Below are positions 44,018-52,305 of a DNA stretch of 64,000 nucleotides, one piece after another. The notes under the pieces were generated by a model, which saw only the letters and a list, made by a program, of their open reading frames with translations, was not told the origin of the DNA and searched no databases. The translations under genes were made by a program, and so were the position numbers. Numbering within the stretch: the stretch's first letter is position 1; the number at the start of each line of letters is the position of its first letter. The stretch covers positions 536,484 to 600,483 of the forward strand of contig DASPNR010000042.1 in assembly GCA_035626395.1 (NCBI GenBank), read 5' to 3'. Origin of the DNA: Candidatus Limnocylindrales bacterium (GTDB lineage Bacteria; Desulfobacterota; Binatia; UBA1149; CAITLU01).

Positions 44018-44929
44018 TTACGCCAGGCAGTGCATCAACGTAGCCTGCGTGGACTCACCGATGGAGCGCAGGATCTTCGCATCGGTCATGTCGTTGATCT
44101 GCTGCCACGCGGCGGCGACGGATTCGACGCTGATCTCGTCCGGATTCATCGCCAGTCCCTTGCTGCGCAGCCACTCGATGCGCGAGATGGCGCCGGCGCC
44201 GACCTCGTAGACCTCGCCGTTGACGTCGATGTTCTCCGAGCACAGGTAGACGACCAGCGGCGAGACGCACTCGGGCTTGAGCTTCTCCAGGATGTTCGGC
44301 GGCATCAGCGACTCGGTCATGCGGCTGGCCGCCACCGGACAGATGACGTTGGTCCGGATGTTGTACTTCTCGCCTTCGAGCGCCAGCGTCTGTCCGAGGC
44401 CGACCAGCGCCATCTTGGCGGCCGAGTAGTTGGTCTGTCCGAAGTTGCCGTAGAGCCCGGAGGCCGAGGAGGTCAGGATGACGCGGCCGTACTTCTGCTC
44501 GCGCATGTGCGGCCACGCGGCCTTGCTGCAGTAGTAGGCGCCCTTGACGTGCACCGCGAAGACCAGATCCCAATCGGCATCGGTCATGTTGACGAACGAC
44601 TTGTCGCGCAGGATGCCCGCGTTGTTGACCAGGATGTCGACCTTTCCGAAGGCGTCGAGCGCGGTCTGGATGATGCCGTTGGCACCTTCTTCGGTGGAGA
44701 CCGAGTCGTAGTTGGCGACGGCGTTGCCGCCGGCGGCCTTGATGTCGGCGACGGTCTTGTCGGCCATCTCCGAGCCCTTGCCGGTGCCGTCGTGCTTGCC
44801 GCCGAGATCGTTGACGACGACGTTGGCGCCGTGCTTGGCGAACAGAAGGGCGTGCGCGCGGCCGAGCCCGCCGCCGGCGCCCGTGATGATGGCGGTGCGG
44901 CCCTTCAGGCCGAAAGAATCAGTAGCCAT
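44018..44929 (-). CDS. SDR-family 3-hydroxyacyl-CoA dehydrogenase (MFE2/HSD17B4-like)
   Basis: This 303-residue short-chain dehydrogenase has the NAD(H) motif TGAGGGLGRA (residues 16-25), the NNAG motif in VDILVNNAGILRDKSF, and the Ser-Tyr-Lys triad (SSASGLYGNFGQTNYSAAK). The N-terminal block FAKHGANVVVNDLGG and the segment LRDKSFVNMTDADWDLVF are characteristic of the dehydrogenase domain of multifunctional enzyme type 2. It likely oxidises the (R)-3-hydroxyacyl-CoA made by the hydratase at 43059. ATG 44929 is chosen; an in-frame ATG at 44968 is less likely. It is divergent from the acyl-CoA dehydrogenase pair at 45016. Confidence 0.92.
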   Translation of the reverse strand: MATDSFGLKGRTAIITGAGGGLGRAHALLFAKHGANVVVNDLGGKHDGTGKGSEMADKTVADIKAAGGNAVANYDSVSTEEGANGIIQTALDAFGKVDILVNNAGILRDKSFVNMTDADWDLVFAVHVKGAYYCSKAAWPHMREQKYGRVILTSSASGLYGNFGQTNYSAAKMALVGLGQTLALEGEKYNIRTNVICPVAASRMTESLMPPNILEKLKPECVSPLVVYLCSENIDVNGEVYEVGAGAISRIEWLRSKGLAMNPDEISVESVAAAWQQINDMTDAKILRSIGESTQATLMHCLA

Positions 44930-45015
44930 GGACGAAAATCCTCCGTGAACAGTGGGATGGCGGACCATATGCAGGGTCTTGCAAATAGTAAAATTGCGTG
45001 GGAAGACTCGCCGCC

Positions 45016-46131
45016 ATGGATTTCGGCTTCAGCGACCAGCAAGAGCAGCTCAAGGCACAGGTGCGCCGCTTCCTCGACAGCGAGTGTCCGCTCGAGCGCG
45101 TGCGTCAGATCATGTCCTCCAGGGACGCTCACGACACCGCCCTGTGGACGAAGATCGCAGGGCTCGGCTGGCCTGCGCTGGCCATCGAGGAGCAGCACGG
45201 CGGGCTGGGTCTTGCGTGGGAGGATCTGATCGTGGTGGCCGAAGAGGCCGGTCGCACCCTTTTCCCGTCGCCGCTTCTTGCCAGCGCGGTGGCGGCTCGC
45301 GCGATCGGAACGTTGGGAAGCGAGCGTCAGAAAGGGCGCTGGCTACCGGCGATCGCCTCGGGAGAGACCATCGCGACGCTGGCCGTGCTCGAAGAGAGCG
45401 ACGATCTTTCCGAGGCCGGCGTGGAGACCGTGGCCGAGGCCAGCGGTGAGCAGATCGTGCTCAACGGGACCAAGATGTTCGTCGGCTACGGCCAGTCTGC
45501 GCAGCTGCTGCTCGTGGCCGCGCGCGAGAAGGGCGGCACGAGCCTGTTCGCCGTCGCCAGCGACGCTGCCGGAGTCACGGTGACGCCGCAGCGTCTGGTG
45601 GATCAGACCAGCCGCGTGGCGCAGATTTCGCTGGAAGGCGTCGTCGTCGACGCCGCCGATCGTCTGGGCGAGCCCGGCGCCGCCTGGAGCGACATCGCCA
45701 AGGTGCTCGACGCCGGCACGGTGGCGATGTCGGCCGAGATGGTGGGCGCCGCCGACGCGGCCTGCAGGCTGGCAACCGAGTACGCCAAGGTTCGCAAGCA
45801 GTTCGGGCAGCCGATCGGCAAGTTCCAGGGCGTCAAGCACAAGCTCGCCGAGATCTTCGTCGACATCGAGTCGGCGCGATCGCTCGTGTACTTTGCCTCC
45901 TGGGCCGTGGATCACCTGCCCGATGCTCGCGGCCACGTGTCGATGGCCAAGGCATACGCTTCGCAGGCGCTGGACCGCGCCGGCGAGGAATGCATCCAGA
46001 TCCACGGGGCCATCGGCTACACGTGGGAGTGCGACGCGCACCTGTACTACAAGCGCGGCCGCTATTGCCGCAATCTGGCGGGATCGCCGGAATATCATCA
46101 CGAGCGGCTGCTGGCCGCGCAGGGACTGTAG
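45016..46131 (+). CDS. acyl-CoA dehydrogenase, probable non-catalytic partner subunit
   Basis: A 371-residue acyl-CoA dehydrogenase family protein starts at ATG 45016. It retains FAD-domain elements (IVLNGTKMFVGYG) and the helical segment VRKQFGQPIGKFQGVKHKLAEI, and ends with QIHGAIGYTWECDAHLYYKR, typical of one subunit of paired sterol-type dehydrogenases. It lacks a Glu in the isovaleryl-type position (VLDAGTVAMSAEM) and has no YEGT motif. The Glu-bearing partner is probably the next gene. In actinobacterial cholesterol side-chain degradation such pairs form alpha2beta2 enzymes; that function is inferred here. Confidence 0.85.
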   Translation: MDFGFSDQQEQLKAQVRRFLDSECPLERVRQIMSSRDAHDTALWTKIAGLGWPALAIEEQHGGLGLAWEDLIVVAEEAGRTLFPSPLLASAVAARAIGTLGSERQKGRWLPAIASGETIATLAVLEESDDLSEAGVETVAEASGEQIVLNGTKMFVGYGQSAQLLLVAAREKGGTSLFAVASDAAGVTVTPQRLVDQTSRVAQISLEGVVVDAADRLGEPGAAWSDIAKVLDAGTVAMSAEMVGAADAACRLATEYAKVRKQFGQPIGKFQGVKHKLAEIFVDIESARSLVYFASWAVDHLPDARGHVSMAKAYASQALDRAGEECIQIHGAIGYTWECDAHLYYKRGRYCRNLAGSPEYHHERLLAAQGL

Positions 46132-46162
46132 GCGGAAGGCCGGCGCCGCAAGGAAAGCGCAC

Positions 46163-47359
46163 ATGGATTTCTCGTTCACCGAGCAGGAAGAGGCGTTTCG
46201 TCGCGAGGTCCGCGAGTTCCTTGCCAGCGCCAACCCGAATGCGGACGGCAGCTCGGCCGATGGCGAAGACATCGAGTCGGCCATGGACCGCCTGCCCAAG
46301 CTGCTTGCCTGGAACCAGGCGCTCTACGAGAAGGGCTGGGTCGGCTTCTCGTGGCCGAAGGAAGTCGGAGGTGGCGGCGGCGGACTGATCGAGCAGATGA
46401 TCCTGAAGGAAGAGACCGGCAAGGCGCGCGCGCCGATGCTGGGGCTTTCGTACATGGGCCTTGCATGGGTCGGCCCCGGCATCATCAAGTACGGCACCGA
46501 AGAGCAGAAGCAGCGTTTCATTCCGCCCATCCTGAAGGCGCAGGAGCACTGGTGCACGGGCTACTCCGAGCCCGGCTCGGGAAGCGACCTTGCCTCGCTG
46601 CAGTGCAAGGCCGAGCGCGACGGCGATCACTACGTCATCAACGGGCAGAAGATCTGGACGTCGCTGGCGATGTGGTCGCAGTGGATGATCCTGCTCGTGC
46701 GCACCGATCCGAGCGCCGCCAAGCACCTGGGCATCACGTGCCTGCTGGTGCCGATGGACTCGCCGGGCATCGAGGTGCGCCCGATCAAGGCGATGAGCGG
46801 CGAGACGCCCTTTGCCGAGGTCTTCTTCACCGACGTGCGCGTGCCGGTGGGCAACCGCCTGGGCGCCGAAGGGCAGGGCTGGGACGTCACCAAGCATGCG
46901 CTGGCCAACGAGCGCAGCTCGATCGCGGAGGTCACGGCGATGTCCCATGCGCTCGAGGACCTCAAGGACCTGGCCCGGCGGTGCAGAAGCAACGGCCGCT
47001 ACGCGATCCACGATCCGCTGATCCGCCAGCGCCTGGCGCGCATGGAGACGATGATCGAGGCCATGCGTCTGACGGGCCTTCGCTTCCTGACGCGCCAGCT
47101 TCGCGGACAGGAGGTGGGCGCGGAGACTTCGGTGAACAAGCTGCTGCGTGCCGAGCTCGAGGTCGAGATCGGGCGCCTGTCCACGGAGATCCAGGGACGC
47201 TTCGGCGCCCTCGCCAAGGGTGCCCCCGGCTCGATCGACAAGGGCAAGTGGCAGAAGCAGATGCTGTCGTGGCCGGCCTACGTCATCGGCGGCGGCACGC
47301 CCAACATCCAGAAGAACGTCATCGCCGAACGCCTGCTCGGCCTCCCCCACGACGTCTGA
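46163..47359 (+). CDS. acyl-CoA dehydrogenase, probable catalytic subunit of a pair
   Basis: This 398-residue acyl-CoA dehydrogenase starts at ATG 46163, with AAGGAAA six bases upstream and 31 bases after the previous stop. Motifs include GYSEPGSGSDLASLQ (FAD/substrate), VINGQKIWTSLAMWSQ, and HALANERSSIAEVTAM, whose Glu lies where isovaleryl-type and sterol-type enzymes place the catalytic base. The C-terminal segment IGGGTPNIQKNVIAERLLGLP has Gly instead of the classical Glu. Together with the upstream gene this fits a heteromeric FadE26/27- or FadE28/29-like enzyme acting on bulky side-chain acyl-CoAs. Confidence 0.9.
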   Translation: MDFSFTEQEEAFRREVREFLASANPNADGSSADGEDIESAMDRLPKLLAWNQALYEKGWVGFSWPKEVGGGGGGLIEQMILKEETGKARAPMLGLSYMGLAWVGPGIIKYGTEEQKQRFIPPILKAQEHWCTGYSEPGSGSDLASLQCKAERDGDHYVINGQKIWTSLAMWSQWMILLVRTDPSAAKHLGITCLLVPMDSPGIEVRPIKAMSGETPFAEVFFTDVRVPVGNRLGAEGQGWDVTKHALANERSSIAEVTAMSHALEDLKDLARRCRSNGRYAIHDPLIRQRLARMETMIEAMRLTGLRFLTRQLRGQEVGAETSVNKLLRAELEVEIGRLSTEIQGRFGALAKGAPGSIDKGKWQKQMLSWPAYVIGGGTPNIQKNVIAERLLGLPHDV

Positions 47360-47439
47360 AACGGGGCTTGCGTTAGCGTTTCTCGCGGCGCGGCGGAACG
47401 AAGCTCGAATGCAAAGCTGATCTCTGAGGTGCTGCAGCG

Positions 47440-47892
47440 ATGAACAATGCGCAGAAGTTCTGGAAGACGCTCGGCGAGAGCAGCTTCTACAAGAACATGG
47501 GCAAGGTGCACACGTGGCTGTACCGACGCTCGGGCGGCCGCTTCGGCCACAAGACCGGACCGTTCTCGAACCTGCTGCTGACCACCAAGGGCCGCAAGAG
47601 CGGCCAGCCGCGCACGTGCCCGCTGACCTACTTCGAGGACGATGGCCGCTATGTGCTCATCGCATCGAACGGCGGCAACGACCGGCACCCGGCATGGTAC
47701 CTGAACCTGCAGGCGGACCCGACCGCCACCGTCGACATCGGCAGCGAGCGAAGGACCGTCACCGCCAGCACCGCCGCCGGCGCCGAGCGCGAGCGGCTGT
47801 GGAAGGCGGCAGTCGACATGAACCCGCAGTACGGCGTCTACGAATCCATCACGGCGCGGAGCATTCCGGTCGTGATTCTGTCGCCGAAGTGA
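47440..47892 (+). CDS. deazaflavin (F420)-dependent nitroreductase-like protein
   Basis: This 150-residue split-barrel protein belongs to the Ddn/FDOR-A-like family. It contains LLLTTKGRKSGQPRTCPLTYFEDDGRYVLIASNGG, with the conserved TxGRxSG and SxGG elements, and HPAWYLNLQADPTATVDI, which is diagnostic of the family. Relatives bind coenzyme F420 and reduce quinones, nitroimidazoles or enones. Its position after the acyl-CoA dehydrogenase pair suggests electron transfer or reduction of an unsaturated intermediate. The start at ATG 47440 is not well supported by a ribosome site. Its last 44 bases overlap the 3' end of the RND transporter gene. Confidence 0.88.
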   Translation: MNNAQKFWKTLGESSFYKNMGKVHTWLYRRSGGRFGHKTGPFSNLLLTTKGRKSGQPRTCPLTYFEDDGRYVLIASNGGNDRHPAWYLNLQADPTATVDIGSERRTVTASTAAGAERERLWKAAVDMNPQYGVYESITARSIPVVILSPK

Positions 47893-50800
47893 TTCGCCAG
47901 CGCATCTCGACCAGTCGCTGAATCAGCACGAAGAACAGCGGCACGAAAAAGACCGCGAGGAACGTCGCGGCGAGCATGCCGCCGATCACGCCGGTGCCGA
48001 TGGAACGGCGGCCGGCCGCGCCGGCGCCCTCGGCCAGCGCCAGCGGCACCACGCCCAGAATGAACGCGAGCGAGGTCATGAGGATCGGGCGCAGGCGCAG
48101 CAGCGAGGCCTCGATCGCCGCTTCGACGATGCCGCGTCCCTGACGCCGCAGCGTGGCGCAGAACTCGACGATGAGGATCGCGTTCTTCGATGCGAGCCCG
48201 ACCAGCGTCAGCAGGCCGACCTGGAAGTAGACGTCCTGCGCGTAGCCGCGCAGCAGCAGAGCCAGCAGTGCGCCCAGCACTGCCAGAGGAACCGCCAGCA
48301 GCACTGCCACCGGCAGGGTCCATCGCTCGTACTGCGCCGCCAGCACCAGAAAGACGACGATGAGCCCGAATGCCAGGACGATCGGCGCCTGGTTGCCCGC
48401 GCGCAGTTCCTGGAAGGAAGCGCCGCTCCATTCGATGGCATAGCCCGGCGGCAGGTGCGCGGCCGCCAGCTTGCGCATGGCATCGATGGCCTGTCCGCTG
48501 CTCCGTCCCGGCCCGGTCGAGCCCGTGATCTCGACTGCGGGATAGCCGTTGTAGCGGCTGACGACGTTGGGCCCTGCGCGAAACCTCATGTCCACGACCG
48601 CGGACAGCGGCAGCATGTCGCCGTCGCCGTTGCGCACGTAGATGCGCTCGATGTCCTGCGGGGATCGCCGAAACTCCGGCTCGGCCTGCAGCTGCACGCG
48701 CCAGATGCGCCCGAAGCGGTTGAAGTCGTTGACGTAGAGCGCGCCGAGGTAGGCCTGCATCGGCTCGAAGACGTCGGCGAGGCGCACGCCCATCATGCGC
48801 GTCTTCTCGCGATTCAGCTCGACGAACACCTGCGGCAGCGTCACGCGCAGGGTGGCGCTGACGTCGGCCAGGTCCGGATCGCGGCGTGCGGCATCGACGA
48901 GTCCCGTGACCACTTCGGCCAGTTCGGCGATCGTGCCGCCGCTGCGCTGCTGGACCTCGACGGTGAAGCCCGAGCGGGTGCCCAGGCCCTGGATCGGCGG
49001 CGGATTGAGGCCGACGACGACGCCGTCGCTGACCGTTGCCATGAGCGCACGGCTGTCGTGGATGACGTCGGCCGCGCTCATGCCGGGGGCGGTGCGCTCC
49101 TCGAAGGGTCGCAGCGACGCGAACATAAGGCCGGAGTTCGTGCTCGCCGATCCTCCCGTCATGGCATCGTATCCGGCCAGCGACACGACGTTGTCGACGG
49201 CCGGATGCCGGCGGAAGAAATCCTCCGCCTGCGCGATCACCTGCTGTGTCTTGTCGAGCGAGGAACCGTCGGGCAGCACGATGATGCCGATCACGTAGCC
49301 CTGGTCCTCTTCGGGCAGGAAGCCGCTCGGCACCAGCTCGCCCAGCCGCCAGGTGGCGAAGCAAAGCAGGCCGAACACGGCCAGCGTCACCGCCGACGCA
49401 CGCAGGGCCACGCGGACGCCGGCGCCGTACGCGGCAGTCACAGCGGCGAGCGCGCGGTCTATGCCGCGGAAGACGACGTTCTTGCGGCCGGTCCCGCGCC
49501 GCAGCAGCAGTCGGCACAGCGCCGGGCTGAGCGTGAGTGCGACCAGCCCGGAGATGGCCACGGACAAGGCGATGGTCACCGCGAACTGCTTGTACATCTG
49601 GCCGGTGAAGCCGCCGAGGAAGGCGACCGGCACGAACACCGCCGACAGGACGAGCACGATCGCGATGACCGGCCCCGTCACCTGCTCCATGGCCTTGATC
49701 GTGGCCTCGCGCGGCGAGAGCCCTTCCTCGTGCAGGATGCGCTCGACGTTCTCCACCACCACGATCGCGTCGTCGACGACGATGCCGATTGCGAGCACGA
49801 GTCCGAACAGCGTCAGCGTATTGATCGAGAACCCGAGCGCGAGCATGCCGGCGAACGTACCGATGATGGCCACCGGCACCGCCAGCAGTGGAATGAGAGT
49901 GGCGCGCCACGACTGCAGGAACACGAACACGACGAGGATCACGAGCGCCACCGCCTCCAGCAGCGTCTTGATCACCTCCTGGCTGGACGCCCGCACGAAC
50001 ACCGTCGTATCGAACGGGACCGTCCAGGAGACGCCGGCGGGGAAGGAGACGGCCGCGTCCGCCATCTCCGCGCGCACCGCTTCCATCGTGTCGAGCGCGT
50101 TGGCGCCGCTCTGGAGGTTGACGATCATCAGCGTCGTCGGCTGGCCGTCCAGCCGCCCGACCAGGCTGTAGCTCTGCGCGCCCAGCTCGACGCGCGCCAC
50201 GTCCTTCAGTCGGACCAGCGCGCCGTCGCTGGTCGCGCGCAGGATGATGTTGTCGTACTCGGTGGCATCGCTGAGACGCCCGCGCGTGAGCACCGGCAGC
50301 GTCAGCTCCACCGGCTCGCCGGTGGGCCGCTGGCCGAGCGCGCCGGCGGGAAAGACGGCGTTCTGGTCGCGCAGCGCCGCCGCCACGTCGGAGACCGTCA
50401 TTCCCTTGAGGGCCAGCCGGTCCGGATCGATCCAGATGCGCATGGAGTAGTCGCGGTTGCCGAACACCATGGCATCGCCCACGCCCGGCACGCGCTTGAT
50501 GCGGTCGAGCAGATTGATGGTGGCGTAGTTGCTGAGGAACAGCTCGTCGTACGCGGCCTGCTCCGAGCGCACCGCCACCACCGCCAGGATGTTGCTCGTC
50601 GCCTTGACCACGGTGATGCCGTTGCGCACCACTTCCTGCGGCAGCTTCGGCTCGGCGGTGGCCAGACGATTCTGCACCTCGACGGCAGCCAGATCCTGAT
50701 CGGTGCCGATCTCGAACGTGACGGTGATGCGCGTGGAGCCGTCGTTGGCGCTCTGCGAACTGAAGTACAGCAGGTTCCTGATGCCGCTGAGCTGCTGCTC

Positions 50801-50998
50801 GATCGGCGCCGCCACCGACTCGGCCACCGTCTGCGCATCGGCGCCCGGGTACATCGCCATGATCTGGATCTGCGGCGGCAGGATCTCCGGATATCGCGCC
50901 ACCGGCAGCACGGCGATGGACACTGCGCCGGCGAGCAGGATCAGCAGCGACAGGACGATGGAGAGGACCGGACGGTCGATGAACACCCGCGAGATCAT
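47849..50998 (-). CDS. RND-family multidrug efflux permease (HAE1, AcrB/MexB-like)
   Basis: A 1049-residue inner-membrane drug/proton antiporter. It begins MISRVFIDRPVLSIVLSLLI and contains the proton-relay helix IGIVVDDAIVVVENVERIL, in which the two consecutive Asp match AcrB residues 407/408. The symmetric second half has the equivalent Lys/Thr-region helices (VGLASKNAILIVEF). The length fits the HAE1 family (about 1,030-1,050). As part of a trimer it takes substrates from the periplasm and outer leaflet. It is the third gene of the operon, overlapping the adaptor gene by four bases. Substrates are probably hydrophobic; the sequence gives no finer clue. Confidence 0.97.
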   Translation of the reverse strand: MISRVFIDRPVLSIVLSLLILLAGAVSIAVLPVARYPEILPPQIQIMAMYPGADAQTVAESVAAPIEQQLSGIRNLLYFSSQSANDGSTRITVTFEIGTDQDLAAVEVQNRLATAEPKLPQEVVRNGITVVKATSNILAVVAVRSEQAAYDELFLSNYATINLLDRIKRVPGVGDAMVFGNRDYSMRIWIDPDRLALKGMTVSDVAAALRDQNAVFPAGALGQRPTGEPVELTLPVLTRGRLSDATEYDNIILRATSDGALVRLKDVARVELGAQSYSLVGRLDGQPTTLMIVNLQSGANALDTMEAVRAEMADAAVSFPAGVSWTVPFDTTVFVRASSQEVIKTLLEAVALVILVVFVFLQSWRATLIPLLAVPVAIIGTFAGMLALGFSINTLTLFGLVLAIGIVVDDAIVVVENVERILHEEGLSPREATIKAMEQVTGPVIAIVLVLSAVFVPVAFLGGFTGQMYKQFAVTIALSVAISGLVALTLSPALCRLLLRRGTGRKNVVFRGIDRALAAVTAAYGAGVRVALRASAVTLAVFGLLCFATWRLGELVPSGFLPEEDQGYVIGIIVLPDGSSLDKTQQVIAQAEDFFRRHPAVDNVVSLAGYDAMTGGSASTNSGLMFASLRPFEERTAPGMSAADVIHDSRALMATVSDGVVVGLNPPPIQGLGTRSGFTVEVQQRSGGTIAELAEVVTGLVDAARRDPDLADVSATLRVTLPQVFVELNREKTRMMGVRLADVFEPMQAYLGALYVNDFNRFGRIWRVQLQAEPEFRRSPQDIERIYVRNGDGDMLPLSAVVDMRFRAGPNVVSRYNGYPAVEITGSTGPGRSSGQAIDAMRKLAAAHLPPGYAIEWSGASFQELRAGNQAPIVLAFGLIVVFLVLAAQYERWTLPVAVLLAVPLAVLGALLALLLRGYAQDVYFQVGLLTLVGLASKNAILIVEFCATLRRQGRGIVEAAIEASLLRLRPILMTSLAFILGVVPLALAEGAGAAGRRSIGTGVIGGMLAATFLAVFFVPLFFVLIQRLVEMRWRITSATESRPECSAP

Positions 50999-52305
50999 GA
51001 CTGCGGTCCGCGCGTACTTGCGCCGCCGTCATGCGCGGCTGCCGCGCCGAATTCGCCGGCCGGTGCCGCTTCCGAGGCGATGGTCACCTGCATGCCGGGT
51101 CGCACCGTCATCAACCGGTCCACGACGATCCGCTCGCCCGCCTCCAGGCCGCGCTCGATGATCCAGTGATCGCGGCCGGACCACTCGCCGAGCACGACGG
51201 GCCGCGACTCGACCACCTCGCCCTTGCCGACAACGAACACCGCGGCGCCCGAGGGGGACTGCAGCACTGCCGATTGCGGCACGCGCAGTGCATCGAGGCG
51301 ATGGATGCCGAGCACGTTGGCGTGGATGAACTGTCCCGGCCGCAGCGTGCCGGCCGGATTGGGCACCTGACCACGCACGACGCTGGTGCCGGTGCGCTCG
51401 TCGACCTGCACGTCGACGAAGTTGATGCGGCCGCGGTGCGGGTAGACGCTGCCGTCGGCGAGCGTGATCTCGAGCTCGGTCTGCTGCGGCTCGGGCGCGT
51501 CGATCTGCCCTGCAGCCTCCTGGCGGCGGAACCGCAGCGTTTCCTGCTCGCTCACCGAAAAGCGCACGTAGATCGGATCCACCTGCTGGACCACGGCCAC
51601 CAGCCCGTTCTGCGCGGCGTCGACGTAGCTGCCGACGTCCTTGAGCGCGCGGCCGATCATCCCGGTGATCGGGGAGGCGATGCGCGTGTAGCCGAGCTGG
51701 AGTTCGGCGGCGGCGATGTGTGCCTTGTGCGATTCGACCTCGGCGGCCGCCACGCGTTCCTCCGTCTGCCATTCCTCCAGCTCCCCGGCAGTGGCCGACT
51801 GCCGCGCCGCCAGAGCCTGGAAGCGCCGCAGCTGCTGCCGGGCGCGCTCCTGACGGGCCACCGCGCCTGCGAGACGCGCGCGGGCCTGCGTCAGCTCGAC
51901 CTCGTGCGGGCGCGGGTCGATCTGGAACAGCCTTTGTCCTTCCCGGACACGCTCGCCTTCGGTGAACGTGCGCGCCTCGATGTGGCCTGCCACGCGCGCA
52001 CGGATCTCGACGACCTGCGAGGCTTCGGTCTGACCGAGAAACCGGAAGGGCATCGGCAGCGTTTCCCGCTCGACCTTTGCCACGCGCACCGCGACGGGAG
52101 CCTGCGGCGCGGCGACCTGCTCGTGCGTCGGCGCGCCGTCGCCGCGGCTCCAGAAAAGCCACGCACCGGCAAGAACCGCAGCCAGCGCCAGCGCGGGCAG
52201 TCCGCGCCGCACCAGATGGAACGCGAGCCGGTCGCGCGGCGCACGCTCATCGTGCTCGCAAGCTTCCACCCGGTCGGAATGCACCTCGTGATCGTTCTCG
52301 TTCAT
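50995..52305 (-). CDS. RND efflux periplasmic adaptor (AcrA/MexA-like)
   Basis: This 436-residue membrane fusion protein has a cytoplasmic N-terminus rich in acidic and His residues (MNENDHEVHSDRVEACEHDE), then a membrane anchor (LPALALAAVLAGAWLFW, about residues 34-50) rather than the usual lipobox. The lipoyl half-motif, VEIRARVAGHIEARTFTEGERVREGQ, is followed by an alpha-helical hairpin of heptads (ARARLAGAVARQERARQQLRRF) and a barrel domain (AELQLGYTRIASPITGMIGR). It couples the inner-membrane pump to the outer-membrane channel. ATGA overlaps with both neighbours support translational coupling of the three genes. Confidence 0.95.
   Translation of the reverse strand: MNENDHEVHSDRVEACEHDERAPRDRLAFHLVRRGLPALALAAVLAGAWLFWSRGDGAPTHEQVAAPQAPVAVRVAKVERETLPMPFRFLGQTEASQVVEIRARVAGHIEARTFTEGERVREGQRLFQIDPRPHEVELTQARARLAGAVARQERARQQLRRFQALAARQSATAGELEEWQTEERVAAAEVESHKAHIAAAELQLGYTRIASPITGMIGRALKDVGSYVDAAQNGLVAVVQQVDPIYVRFSVSEQETLRFRRQEAAGQIDAPEPQQTELEITLADGSVYPHRGRINFVDVQVDERTGTSVVRGQVPNPAGTLRPGQFIHANVLGIHRLDALRVPQSAVLQSPSGAAVFVVGKGEVVESRPVVLGEWSGRDHWIIERGLEAGERIVVDRLMTVRPGMQVTIASEAAPAGEFGAAAAHDGGASTRGPQS

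Noticed and set aside
48455..51169. 904-codon plus-strand open frame opposite the RND permease
   Set aside because: The minus strand is an unmistakable RND transporter with its own operon; the plus frame is compositional.
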